Assembly: GCF_900100665.1 (NCBI RefSeq)
Contig: NZ_FNCS01000001.1
Span: 665,119-729,118, forward strand
DNA: 64,000 nt
Reading direction: 5' to 3'
Origin: Pelagibacterium luteolum
Lineage (GTDB): Bacteria > Pseudomonadota > Alphaproteobacteria > Rhizobiales > Devosiaceae
Shown here in pieces: positions 35,835 through 43,844 of this stretch. The notes beneath the pieces were generated by a model. That model was not told the DNA's origin, made no database searches, and saw only the letters and a program-made list of their open reading frames with translations. Made by a program: the position numbers and the translations under genes. Numbering within the stretch: the stretch's first letter is position 1; every line of letters begins with the position of its first letter.

Positions 35835-36770
35835 TCAATGGGGCGAAGGTTGCCAAAGGGAAACCAACCCGTCAAGCGGCAAGCCGAAATTGGCGCCGCC
35901 CAGAGCGTCGCGTGCCTGGCTGAAAATGAAGTCGAACCAGCTAAATCCTTGATTCTGCGGCCAAACTGAAACGACCGGCAGATCGGGATCGATATCATGG
36001 GTTTCGCTAAGCCAGGCGATGGCTTCGGGCTGGCCGCCTGTGGCGTCGATCAGCCCCGATGCGATGCCGTCAATGCCGCTCATTACGCGACCGTCGGCCA
36101 GAGCGAGGGCTGCGGGGCGGGTCAAATCGCGGCGTTCGATGACGAGATCGAGGAAATATTGAAATGAAGAATCGACAAGTTCTTCAAGCACTTGCCTAAC
36201 TTCTGGTGTCATTGCCTCGTCATAGTCGGGCTCCGATTTCAGCGGTCCGGAGGCGACTTTGTCGAGGTCGATGCCGATCGTGTCGAACAGCGCGCCGGCG
36301 TCGATATGCTGGAGGTAAACACCGATCGATCCGATGATCGAGAGGTTGCGGGAAAAGATCTGGTCGGTGCCGATTGCCGCCATGTAAGCGGCAGAGGCGC
36401 CGAGCTCCCCGATGGTGCTAACCACCGGTTTTTGCTCGGAAATTTCGCGCAGCGACTCGTAGAGCTCTTCGCCACCGGCTGAAGTGCCGCCAGGGCTGTT
36501 GATGGCAACGATAACCGCGGCGATCGAATCGTCTTCAGCGATGGCGCGCAGGATCGCGGTGCGCTCGGCGGATGTGGTGATCGTGCCAGAAATGCCAATG
36601 CGCGCAATGGTTTGGCCCTGCGGCATCAAGGTCGGACCAAACCTTGCCATGCCGATCAGAACGGCGACTGCCAGGACCAGAAACGCAAAAATCCGCCAGC
36701 GGCCACGCGATCGCCTGAGGGCATTCGAGACCGGAATATCGCGGATCGGATCGTCGTCAACAATAGGCAT
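35835..36770 (-). CDS. sppA: signal peptide peptidase SppA (short form)
   Basis: The product is a 311-residue membrane serine protease that degrades cleaved signal peptides. A single transmembrane segment lies at about 24-42. The protease core has AINSPGGTSAGGEELY, ELGASAAYMAA, the nucleophile Ser in NLSIIGSIGVYLQ, and the general-base Lys expected in VASGPLKSEPDY. This is the 36-kDa form, not the doubled E. coli form. ATG 36770 is the only start before the membrane segment that does not overlap the GNAT gene. It has a weak ribosome site and lies inside a 67-bp repeated element. Confidence 0.88.
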   Translation of the reverse strand: MPIVDDDPIRDIPVSNALRRSRGRWRIFAFLVLAVAVLIGMARFGPTLMPQGQTIARIGISGTITTSAERTAILRAIAEDDSIAAVIVAINSPGGTSAGGEELYESLREISEQKPVVSTIGELGASAAYMAAIGTDQIFSRNLSIIGSIGVYLQHIDAGALFDTIGIDLDKVASGPLKSEPDYDEAMTPEVRQVLEELVDSSFQYFLDLVIERRDLTRPAALALADGRVMSGIDGIASGLIDATGGQPEAIAWLSETHDIDPDLPVVSVWPQNQGFSWFDFIFSQARDALGGANFGLPLDGLVSLWQPSPH

Positions 36771-36830
36771 ATATGGGTCCAGATCGGAGATTGTGCGCGT
36801 GATCGACAGAGCTACTCTTGAGTTGGCGAC
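36764..36830 (-). repeat. 67-bp imperfect repeat, copy 2
   Basis: Reverse-complement partner of 2180-2246 (51 of 67 identical, no gaps). It spans the GNAT stop and the sppA start, a gene junction as in copy 1. The conserved CCATATATGC here holds the sppA ATG. Confidence 0.6.
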
Positions 36831-37315
36831 ACTGTCGTGCGGATCATATAGCACGCATCGGCGCTATAGGTCGCGAGCTTGGATGAAAGTTGCGGCTGGG
36901 GTTGGGCGGCAAAGCCCATGGCGGTCCAGAACGGGACCGAATTGTTCACCGCCACTAGACTCATGGCGCCAAATTGTTCGGCGACGCGCGAAACGATCTC
37001 GACGCAGTGACGCGCTGCGCCGGTACCTCGTGCGAGGGGCAAAAGCGCTAGGTCGTGAATATAGAGCGTGTCGGGATGCTCGGGGATAGCGCCGAGGACA
37101 GTATTGAGGGCGGGTAGGGTCCCCAGGCGCCACGGGTGGGCGAGGATATAGCCCGCAGGCGTTCCATCGATCTCGAGCAGCAGGCACGCGTCGGGCGCTA
37201 TCGCCTGCCGGTCGGCAAAGACCGCATCGTCCTCGGGGAACTCGGGATGCACGATCCGGGCGATGGCTGAAACCGTCGCGATGTCGGATGGGAGGAGGGG
37301 GCGCCAGCGATGCAT
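36812..37315 (-). CDS. GNAT family N-acetyltransferase
   Basis: The product is a 167-residue acetyltransferase of the RimI/GNAT fold. The acetyl-CoA loop is LALLPLARGTGAARHCVEIV (about residues 88-107), preceded by the beta-4 strand TLYIHDL. The end, VNNSVPFWTAMGF, is the usual GNAT C-terminal part. The acceptor substrate is unknown. ATG 37315 lies only 7 bases after an exact CtrA-type box, so either the mRNA is almost leaderless or the start is later. It precedes sppA by 41 bases and probably heads the GNAT-sppA-ihfB-lapA-trp run. Confidence 0.82.
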   Translation of the reverse strand: MHRWRPLLPSDIATVSAIARIVHPEFPEDDAVFADRQAIAPDACLLLEIDGTPAGYILAHPWRLGTLPALNTVLGAIPEHPDTLYIHDLALLPLARGTGAARHCVEIVSRVAEQFGAMSLVAVNNSVPFWTAMGFAAQPQPQLSSKLATYSADACYMIRTTVSPTQE

Positions 37316-37321
37316 TTATGG

Positions 37322-37336
37322 TTAATCGGGGGTTAA
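37322..37336. promoter_or_regulatory. CtrA-type box TTAA-N7-TTAA before the GNAT gene
   Basis: Exact TTAA, seven bases, TTAA followed by C. It lies 7-21 bases before the GNAT start on the minus strand, where binding would overlap promoter and ribosome site. It is 281 bases before the Hsp70-like gene. Confidence 0.5.
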
Positions 37337-37417
37337 CACTGCGGTAAAGGGGTTTCGCGCGATTGCTTGCCGCGATCAGCCGGTGGGGTCAAGTCGGCAG
37401 GATGCGAACGCGTCCAG

Positions 37418-37451
37418 GCATACCGGATCCCGGCTCTTCGCCCGGGATGAC
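37418..37451. repeat. half copy of the dispersed palindromic repeat
   Basis: GCATAC, then GATCCCGG CTCTTCG CCCGGGAT and GAC. This is the right-hand module of the composite elements at 38992, 39212 and 62673. Confidence 0.7.
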
Positions 37452-37616
37452 GTGCGAGGGGGGGGCATCTGGTATCGCGACCGGCGTTCGGCCGGCAATC
37501 AACTGCTCCGGCCTTGCGTCGGTCCGGCCATCGGGTTAAGGGCTGCGCCCCTTCACGAGACATCAAGATCGCGCGGCGATGAGCCGGTCGTGATCATATC
37601 CCCAAGGATCAGGCGC

Positions 37617-38876
37617 ATGGCCGAACTGTTTTGCGGCATCGATTTCGGCACCACCAATTCGACGGTGGGGCTTTGCGCCAAAAATGGGCAGCCCGAGCTG
37701 GTGCCGCTCGAAGACGACAATCTGACGATACCTTCGGCGATCTTTTTCAGTTTTGAAGACCATCAGGTCTATTTCGGGCGCGCTGCGGTGTTTGAATATA
37801 TGGACGGCGCCGAGGGCCGGTTCATGCGCGCCATGAAATCGATTCTGGGTTCGTCACTGATGGAGGAAACCACCCAGGTCGGGCGCGAGCGGATGCGGTT
37901 CGAGCAGTTGATCGGGCGTTTCCTGCGCCATTTGCGCCATCAGCTCGAGGGCAATGGTGGTGCGGCACCCGAACAGGTGGTGCTGGGGCGGCCGGTGTTT
38001 TTCGTCGACGGCGATCCCAAGGCCGACAAGACGGCGGAAGATCAGTTACGCTCGGCGGCGGCGACGCAAGGGTTTCGCCATATCGAATTCCAGTTCGAGC
38101 CCGTGGCGGCGGCGCTCCATTTCGAGCAGAGGCTGACGCGCGAAGAGCTGGCGCTGGTGGTCGATGTGGGCGGTGGCACCTCGGACTTTTCGGTGCTGCG
38201 GCTGTCGCCGGAACGGGCGCGTTCGGCGAACCGGCTCAGCGATATATTGAGCACCAGCGGTGTTCATGTGGGTGGTACCGATTTCGACCGCCTGTTGAAC
38301 CTTGCGCGAGTGATGCCTGAAATGGGGCGGGGAACCGAGACGCGCGACGGCAAGCGGCAACTGCCGCAATGGTATTTCCACGACATGGCGACGTGGCACC
38401 GGATCAATCTGCTCTATACGCCAAAGATTTTCCGCGACGTCACGGCCCTGCAGCGCGAGGCGGCCGAGCCCGAGAAAGTCGATAAATTTCTCCACCTTCT
38501 CGAACACCGCTCCGGCCACCGGCTGGCGTCGGCTGTGGAGACTGCCAAGATCGAATTGACTGATGCCATGGATACCGAAGTGACGCTCGACGAGCCGGGG
38601 CTGACGCTGGAACTGCCGGTGACGCGCGGGGAATTCGAGGCGGCGGTCGGCGGGCTTGTCGAGAAAATCGGCGGAGCGATCGACGAGGCGTTGGCGCGCG
38701 CCGGGGTCGGTGCGGGGGCCATCGAAACCATTATCCTCACCGGGGGTGGCGCGCAGGTGCCCAGCGTCATGGCGACGGTCAACCAGCGCTTTCCCGATGC
38801 CAAAATCGCCCAATCGGATCGGTTTGGCGCTGTGGGGCTGGGCCTGGCGCTCGATGCGGCGGGGAAGTTTGGGTGA
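37617..38876 (+). CDS. Hsp70-family protein, YegD-like
   Basis: The product is a 419-residue ATPase-domain-only Hsp70 relative. Phosphate-1 is CGIDFGTTNSTVGLC near the N-terminus, phosphate-2 is LVVDVGGGTSDFSVLRL (about 180-196), and the adenosine motif is ILTGGGAQVPSVMATV (about 374-389). The substrate-binding domain of DnaK is missing, as in E. coli YegD, whose role is not established. ATG 37617 fits the family; the frame to 37383 is not coding. The ribosome site is weak (AGGATCAGG). It stands alone, followed by the repeat-rich spacer. Confidence 0.85.
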   Translation: MAELFCGIDFGTTNSTVGLCAKNGQPELVPLEDDNLTIPSAIFFSFEDHQVYFGRAAVFEYMDGAEGRFMRAMKSILGSSLMEETTQVGRERMRFEQLIGRFLRHLRHQLEGNGGAAPEQVVLGRPVFFVDGDPKADKTAEDQLRSAAATQGFRHIEFQFEPVAAALHFEQRLTREELALVVDVGGGTSDFSVLRLSPERARSANRLSDILSTSGVHVGGTDFDRLLNLARVMPEMGRGTETRDGKRQLPQWYFHDMATWHRINLLYTPKIFRDVTALQREAAEPEKVDKFLHLLEHRSGHRLASAVETAKIELTDAMDTEVTLDEPGLTLELPVTRGEFEAAVGGLVEKIGGAIDEALARAGVGAGAIETIILTGGGAQVPSVMATVNQRFPDAKIAQSDRFGAVGLGLALDAAGKFG

Positions 38877-38991
38877 GCTGCGCGCGATGAAGGGGGTGGT
38901 TGTGCCAATCACTGGAGCCTACCCTCGGCGTCATGCCATGTCGTTGAGCAGCAGTTCCTACTCCAGCACCAGCACTAGCTCCATCGCCAGC

Positions 38992-39101
38992 GTCATCCCG
39001 GCCTTGAGCCGGGACCCGGCATGCTCCGGGTTTATGGCCCGCGCTGAGGGCCGATCGTTGGGGCTGAGCATACTGGGCCCCGGGTCTTCGCCCGGGGTGA
39101 C
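38992..39101. repeat. composite palindromic repeat, copy A
   Basis: The left module (38992-39026) starts GTCATCCCGG CCTTGAG CCGGGA and ends ATGCTC. The right module (39066-39101) starts GAGCATACTGG and ends CCCGGGGTGAC. They are inverted relative to each other around a variable centre of about 40 bases. Confidence 0.85.
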
Positions 39102-39150
39102 AGGTCGGGGGATGATGGGGTGTGGGTAGTTCTCAACTCCGCATCGTACC

Positions 39151-39173
39151 AGCCCAAGCCCAAGCCCAAGCCC
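39151..39173. repeat. short tandem repeat of AGCCCA
   Basis: Almost four copies of the 6-base unit AGCCCA lie between two palindromic repeats. No coding role. Confidence 0.8.
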
Positions 39174-39211
39174 TTGGCCCACCTCAACCACACTCCAATT
39201 CCATCCCCAGT

Positions 39212-39321
39212 GTCATCCCGGCCTTGAGCCGGGATCCAGTATGCTCGGGGTGCGTGGGTGGCGTTGGGAGCTGATCGTTGCGGCTGAGCATACTGGGCCC
39301 CGGGTCTTTGCCCGGGGTGAC
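39212..39321. repeat. composite palindromic repeat, copy B
   Basis: Same layout and same 110-base length as copy A: GTCATCCCGG...AGTATGCTC, variable centre, GAGCATACTGGGCCCCGGG...GGTGAC. The outer modules are nearly identical to those of copy A while the centre differs. Confidence 0.85.
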
Positions 39322-39397
39322 GGCTTGGGAGAGGTGGGTGCGGTGTCTCCGAAAAATGTTGAAAACATTGTGACTTAGGCGTCACGTCAACCGGCAA

Positions 39398-39412
39398 TTA
39401 AGGCCTTGTTAA
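39398..39412. promoter_or_regulatory. CtrA-type box TTAA-N7-TTAA before mipZ
   Basis: Exact TTAA, GGCCTTG, TTAA followed by C, 55-69 bases before the mipZ start. The position suits direct control of the mipZ promoter. Confidence 0.6.
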
Positions 39413-39467
39413 CCATGTCCGTAGCTGATGGGGGGCGATTTTTCGGGATTGATTTGGGGTTGTGACG

Positions 39468-40337
39468 ATGGTGCAGTCTGGCGCGCATATCATTGCGGTG
39501 GGCAACGAAAAGGGTGGGTCGGGCAAGTCGACGACGGCGCTGCATCTGGCGGTCTATCTGCTGCATCAGGGCTATCGGGTCGGTACGATGGACGTCGACA
39601 GCCGGCAGCAGACGCTAACCCGCTATATACGCAATCGTCGCATGACCATGGACCGCACGGCGCGCGAAGTGCCGATGCCCAAGCATTTGCATGTGCCCAC
39701 GGCCTGGGGCGATTCGATTGCCGAAAACCAGGTCGCCGAACGCGAGATTCTGGGCCGCAGGCTCGACAGTCTGCGCGATCAGGTCGATTTCATCATCATC
39801 GATACGCCGGGTTTTGACTGCTCGCTGGCGCGGATGGCGCATGGGCTGGCCGATACCGTGGTGACCCCGCTCAACGATTCCATGATCGATCTCGATGTTC
39901 TGGCGCGGGTCGACGATGTGAGCGGCGAGCCGATCCAGATGAGCCCCTACTCGCGCAATGTGCAAAAGGCGCGCGCCGACCGCCTGGCCCGCACGGGCAA
40001 GAGCAGCGACTGGGTTCTGGTGCGCAATCGTATATCGAGCATCGGGTCGCGCAATACGAGCCAAGTGCAGCAGACGATTGAACAGGTGGCTGAAAAACTC
40101 GGCTGCCGTGTCGCCGACGGTATTGCCGAGCGGGTGATTTTCCGCTCGCTCTTTACGCTGGGGATGACGGTGTTCGATCCCATCGACGCGCAATTGCTCG
40201 GCAGTGCGCCCTCCATCTCGCACGTCAACGCGCGACAGGAATATCGCAGCCTCGTTTCGGCGCTGTGGCTGCCAGTGAGGCTGCCGGTGCCGGCGGCGGA
40301 CAATGAGACGCGGGCCGCTACGCGGTTGATGGCTTAG
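39468..40337 (+). CDS. mipZ: division-plane positioning ATPase MipZ
   Basis: The product is a 289-residue ParA/MinD-type ATPase. The deviant Walker A is VGNEKGGSGKSTTALHLAVY; FIIIDTPGFDCSLARMAHGL follows, then VTPLNDSMIDLDVLARVDDV and SDWVLVRNRISS. These blocks match Caulobacter MipZ well. MipZ binds ParB near the origin, spreads as a gradient and blocks FtsZ assembly away from mid-cell. ATG 39468 has GGGG 7 bases upstream; GTG 39462 is in frame. A CtrA-type box lies 55 bases upstream, and a palindrome at 40356-40381 follows the gene. Confidence 0.93.
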   Translation: MVQSGAHIIAVGNEKGGSGKSTTALHLAVYLLHQGYRVGTMDVDSRQQTLTRYIRNRRMTMDRTAREVPMPKHLHVPTAWGDSIAENQVAEREILGRRLDSLRDQVDFIIIDTPGFDCSLARMAHGLADTVVTPLNDSMIDLDVLARVDDVSGEPIQMSPYSRNVQKARADRLARTGKSSDWVLVRNRISSIGSRNTSQVQQTIEQVAEKLGCRVADGIAERVIFRSLFTLGMTVFDPIDAQLLGSAPSISHVNARQEYRSLVSALWLPVRLPVPAADNETRAATRLMA

Positions 40338-40355
40338 GCCGGCGCTGCAAGATGG

Positions 40356-40381
40356 GTCCTCGGGTCGAGCCCGAGGATGAC
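40356..40381. repeat. short palindromic repeat after mipZ
   Basis: CCTCGGG and CCCGAGG around TCGAG, ending ATGAC. It resembles half a module of the palindromic family and recurs at 51674-51694. Confidence 0.6.
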
Positions 40382-40484
40382 GGAGGGTGGGGTGGGGGCC
40401 GGATGGATCCGCTCCCGTCTCGCGATGGGTCATCGCGGTATGCCAATCGACAATGGGCAGTCGGGCGACCTGATCGCGATGATC

Positions 40485-42131
40485 TTACGGTGCCTGCGCG
40501 GCAATCTCGAAGCCTTGCGTGAATATGCGGGCGGCGTCGGGGTGAAGGCCCGCGGCGTCGGCAAACCATTGCGGGGTAAAATGGGGCGTTTGCGCCATGA
40601 GCGCGGCCATTTTCTCGCGGGCTTCGTCCTCATGGCCGGCCAGCGCCAAGGCGGCGACGAGCCCGGCGCGCGCTTCGATATGGTCAGGGGCGCGGCGATA
40701 GGATGAGACCGCCTCGTCATAATATCCGTTGAGCACCATGACGGCGCCCCGGTTCCAGTCGTACCAGTCGGGACGGGTCGGATTGAGGGTTATGGCGCGT
40801 TCGATCCACCCCATGGCCTCTTCGCCAAGCGCGGGGAAATGCAGGGCGCGAAAGGCCATATAGGCCAGAAGATCGGCATCGTTGGGAGCGAGCGTTGCCG
40901 CCCTGCGCACCATCTGCTCGGCGCGGTCGGGATCGGTCCAGCGCACGACATTGGCTGCCTGTACGAGCGCGGTGGGCACATCGGGCGAAACGCGGATTGC
41001 TTCAAGGGCCGCCGCATCGCCTTGCGCCCAGAGCGCCTCCATCTCCGCCTCTGTCATTTCGGGATGGACGCGGCTGTAACTGAGGAGCGAGAGCTTGGCC
41101 CAGGCCTCGCCAAAGCCGGGATCGAGCGCCACGGCGCGCTTGAGAAGGCGTTCCGCCTCTTCCATGTCGGAAATCCCGTACACCTGGATACGCTCGGCTG
41201 CCTGGAGATAAAGATCATAGGCGGTGAGGTTGGCCGCGCCGCGCCCCACGGCGGCGGCGCGCTCGTGACGAGCGATCGGCCCGCTCCAGCGCGCGGCGAG
41301 CTGGCCGATGACGGCTTCGGAGGCATCACGTTGCAGATCGAGCAGGTCGGCCACCGAACCCGTGAACTGTTCGCCCCACACATGCTGGCCGCCTTGCGTG
41401 CCGATCAAGGCGACAGACAATCGTGCACGGCCGGCTTCTGTCTGGACCGAGCCCGTGAGGAGATAATCGGCCCCCATGTCCCGGGCGGCATCGAGCCCGG
41501 CATCGGCGAGACTTCGCGAGGCGGCGTCGGCGTAAACGAAAATCCAGTCATTGCGCGCCAGATCGGAAATGACGTCCAGAGTCAGGGCTTGGGCAAGGCG
41601 CTGCCAGCGCTCACCCTCGCTTAAGGCGGAGAAGGGCAGGACGGCAATCGCGGGGCCGGCGTCGGGGGACGGATTTTCGTCGCGAAAGGACGTGGCGGTC
41701 CATAAGCCGCCGATGAGCATGAGCGTGGCGAGAGCGAGGGCCATGCCCCATCGTGACATGGGGTGATGGCGCACGGGGCGCGCGATATCGAGGCTGTAGC
41801 CACGCTTGGCATAGGTCTTGAGCGCGGCGCCATCGGCGCCCAGGGCGCGGCGGATATCGCCGATGCACTGGACGAGTGCGTCTTCGTCAACGAACCGGGA
41901 CGCCCAGACGGTATCGAGGAGTTCAGCCTTGCTCACGATGTGTCCAGGGCGGGCCGCGAGGACCGTGAGGACGGCGGCTGGTTTCGGCCGTAGCGCAGCA
42001 CGGCGACCATCGGGTCCGACAACCGTCCCGCTCGCCAGATCGACGATCGTGTTTCCGATCATGAGGGTGTCGGCGCTGGGGCGGAGGGATGGGGATTTTT
42101 TCGGAAAGATTTCGGCAGACGCTCGGGACAT
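40485..42131 (-). CDS. winged-helix (CadC/OmpR-type) membrane regulator with TolB-like and TPR domains
   Basis: The product is a 548-residue one-component regulator. The DNA-binding winged helix (about residues 20-115) has ALRPKPAAVLTVLAARPGHI and DIRRALGADGAALKTYAKRG. A transmembrane segment follows (about 128-146). A TolB-like part (about 155-280) has IAVLPFSAL and GADYLLTGSVQ, and TPR repeats (about 300-540) include LLKRAVALDPGFGEAWAKL and WIERAITLNPTRPDWYDW. ATG 42131 is used; the frame extends to 42296 over the divergent neighbour. It faces the secreted dienelactone hydrolase gene 64 bases away and probably controls it; its signal is unknown. Confidence 0.82.
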   Translation of the reverse strand: MSRASAEIFPKKSPSLRPSADTLMIGNTIVDLASGTVVGPDGRRAALRPKPAAVLTVLAARPGHIVSKAELLDTVWASRFVDEDALVQCIGDIRRALGADGAALKTYAKRGYSLDIARPVRHHPMSRWGMALALATLMLIGGLWTATSFRDENPSPDAGPAIAVLPFSALSEGERWQRLAQALTLDVISDLARNDWIFVYADAASRSLADAGLDAARDMGADYLLTGSVQTEAGRARLSVALIGTQGGQHVWGEQFTGSVADLLDLQRDASEAVIGQLAARWSGPIARHERAAAVGRGAANLTAYDLYLQAAERIQVYGISDMEEAERLLKRAVALDPGFGEAWAKLSLLSYSRVHPEMTEAEMEALWAQGDAAALEAIRVSPDVPTALVQAANVVRWTDPDRAEQMVRRAATLAPNDADLLAYMAFRALHFPALGEEAMGWIERAITLNPTRPDWYDWNRGAVMVLNGYYDEAVSSYRRAPDHIEARAGLVAALALAGHEDEAREKMAALMAQTPHFTPQWFADAAGLHPDAARIFTQGFEIAAQAP

Positions 42132-42195
42132 CGCGAGGCCCAGGCGCTCACCTAGGGCGCGTATGGAACCACTCAACCACATAAGAGGTATCGCC

Positions 42196-43203
42196 ATGTC
42201 CAGACCGAAATCCGGTTCGTCCAATTCTCTTATATCATTGTGTGCGCGGGCGGGTCTCGCCGCTTTTTGCAGCCTCGGGGGGCTTGCTCCGGTCACGGGC
42301 GCGGCGCAGGTCGCGCCCGAGACCCTGCCGATCTATTCGGTGACGGCGACCGACACGCAGTTCCTCCAGGGGCAGGCGCGTTACGGGTCGCCCGCCCATA
42401 TCAGCGGCAAGCTGCAATTGCCCGGCGGCGAAGGGCCGTATCCGGCCGTCATCATCCTGCACGGTTCGAGCGGGGCGGGCTCCATGGGCTATCGCGATTG
42501 GGAGACGAGGCTGAACGCTGCGGGATTTGCAACGCTTCTTGTCGACAGCTACACGGCGCGCGGGGTCGAGGAGATTTTCTCAGATCAGGGGCGGCTGGGG
42601 GAGTTCTATGCCGTCTATGACGCCTATCGCGCCGCTGACGCATTGGCGCGCCATGCGGCCATCGATCCGGGGCGCATAGCAGTGCTTGGGTTCTCGCGCG
42701 GCGGCATCGGGGCGCTCTATAGCGCGATGGACCGGTTTGCGTTTCTCTACGGTCCCGCCGAACCGCTGGCCGCGCATGTGCCGTTTTATCCGCCGTGCAA
42801 TTTCGCGCTCGAGGATCCGCTGCAAACGACGGGTGCGCCCATAAGGCTGTTTCACGGGGAGGCGGACGACTGGAACCCGTTGGCGGCGTGCGAGCGCTAT
42901 ATCGCCGCTCTGGCGGCGGCGGGCACCAATGCGGAGATTACAACCTATCCCGATGCCAGTCATGCCTTCGACAACAGTGCGGCGCCGGCCTTTTTCGTTG
43001 TTGGCGAGGCGCAGACGTCCCGGGCCTGTTTCAGAACAGAATATGCGGGGGTGCTCTATGCCGATGACAATTTCGAGCGGCCGTTCGGGTGGGACGATGG
43101 CTGCGTCGAGACGGGGCCGAGCCAGCAGTTCCAGCGCGAAGCGGCAATGGCGGCCAAGGATGCCGTCATCGCCTTTCTGGTCGAAACGCTGACGCCGAAG
43201 TGA
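42196..43203 (+). CDS. secreted dienelactone hydrolase family protein
   Basis: The product is a 335-residue alpha/beta hydrolase with an N-terminal signal sequence (about 1-36, ends GAAQ). The nucleophile Ser is in AVLGFSRGGIGAL, the acid Asp in FHGEADDWNPL, and the His in PDASHAFDN. PAVIILHGSSGAGSMGYRDW carries the oxyanion-hole HG. Family members hydrolyse esters or lactones; the substrate is not known. ATG 42196 has AGAGG 10 bases upstream; the very long frame back to 41818 is antisense to the regulator and rejected. It is divergent from the winged-helix/TPR regulator. Confidence 0.85.
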   Translation: MSRPKSGSSNSLISLCARAGLAAFCSLGGLAPVTGAAQVAPETLPIYSVTATDTQFLQGQARYGSPAHISGKLQLPGGEGPYPAVIILHGSSGAGSMGYRDWETRLNAAGFATLLVDSYTARGVEEIFSDQGRLGEFYAVYDAYRAADALARHAAIDPGRIAVLGFSRGGIGALYSAMDRFAFLYGPAEPLAAHVPFYPPCNFALEDPLQTTGAPIRLFHGEADDWNPLAACERYIAALAAAGTNAEITTYPDASHAFDNSAAPAFFVVGEAQTSRACFRTEYAGVLYADDNFERPFGWDDGCVETGPSQQFQREAAMAAKDAVIAFLVETLTPK

Positions 43204-43209
43204 GGCGGA

Positions 43210-43713
43210 TCAATTCTCGATGGGTTGTATGTCGCGTTCGGCGAGCGAGAAATCGTCGGCGCTGATGGTGAGAGACACCGAACTTTGTTCAAATTCACCA
43301 GTCGTCAGATAGCCGTCGACGGCGTGAACGGTGATCCCTTCGATCGTGTAGGTGAGGGCGGTGCCTTCGGCCTCGCGGGGGAGGATTTCGACGACCAGCG
43401 ACCGCGTCGTATCCTCATCGAGCACCCAGTTCATCAAGGTGGCGTCCATGGACGTCACGAAAAGGGTAAAGCGGGGGCGGCCATCGCTCTGTTCGTCCTC
43501 GAACTCGGGGTTGGGCGCAACGCGGAACGAGAACTGCTCCAGCGTATAATCGCCGACCACCTCGCCAGCGGCGTCATTGAGGGTCAGAAAGATCGTGGGC
43601 GGGTTCGCCAGGGGCTCGCCGGTCGCTGGGTCGATGGCGATCGAAAGCGCCGATGCGGGCAGGGCGATTGTGCCCAAAAGGGCGGCGAGAGAAAAAGCGC
43701 GGAGCAAGGTCAA
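43210..43713 (-). CDS. secreted protein of unknown function
   Basis: The product has 167 residues with a signal peptide (1-22, ends ALPASA). The mature part looks all-beta and acidic: YTLEQFSFRVAP, RFTLFVTSMDATLMNWV, LTYTIEGITVHAVDGYLT and a late SSVSLTISADDF. The order (short strand, W/L-rich helix, Y-strand, ESxSL-like strand) is faintly like Hcp-type tube proteins, but I would not name it so. The stop is 6 bases from the converging dienelactone hydrolase gene. No partner genes hint at a role. Confidence 0.6.
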   Translation of the reverse strand: MTLLRAFSLAALLGTIALPASALSIAIDPATGEPLANPPTIFLTLNDAAGEVVGDYTLEQFSFRVAPNPEFEDEQSDGRPRFTLFVTSMDATLMNWVLDEDTTRSLVVEILPREAEGTALTYTIEGITVHAVDGYLTTGEFEQSSVSLTISADDFSLAERDIQPIEN

Positions 43714-43844
43714 GGATCAAACCCTCTTATATCGAAGTTGCAGGTGCCTGAACGATCCAGACAGGGGCGGTCCGGGTATAGCCGCACCGCCCTGAACTGA
43801 TGATGAACTTTCATCGTTCCGATTTGCTCCATGATCGGTGCGCT

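Larger units (their letters stand above)
37316..37616. other. 301-base spacer between GNAT and Hsp70-like genes
   Basis: It holds the CtrA-type box (37322-37336) and a half copy of the palindromic repeat (37418-37451). The rest shows no gene. The open frame running into the Hsp70-like gene from 37383 covers the repeat and is not believed coding. Confidence 0.6.
38877..39467. other. 591-base spacer with repeats before mipZ
   Basis: It contains two composite palindromic repeats (38992-39101 and 39212-39321), a short tandem repeat (39151-39173) and a CtrA-type box (39398-39412). I see no gene in it. Confidence 0.7.

Noticed and set aside
37383-37616. N-terminal extension of the Hsp70-like protein
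   Set aside because: The extra frame covers a palindromic repeat and has no family similarity; ATG 37617 gives the normal start.
43210-43713. Hcp-like (type VI tube) identity of the secreted unknown
   Set aside because: Only the strand order is faintly similar; it has a Sec signal peptide and no type VI genes nearby.
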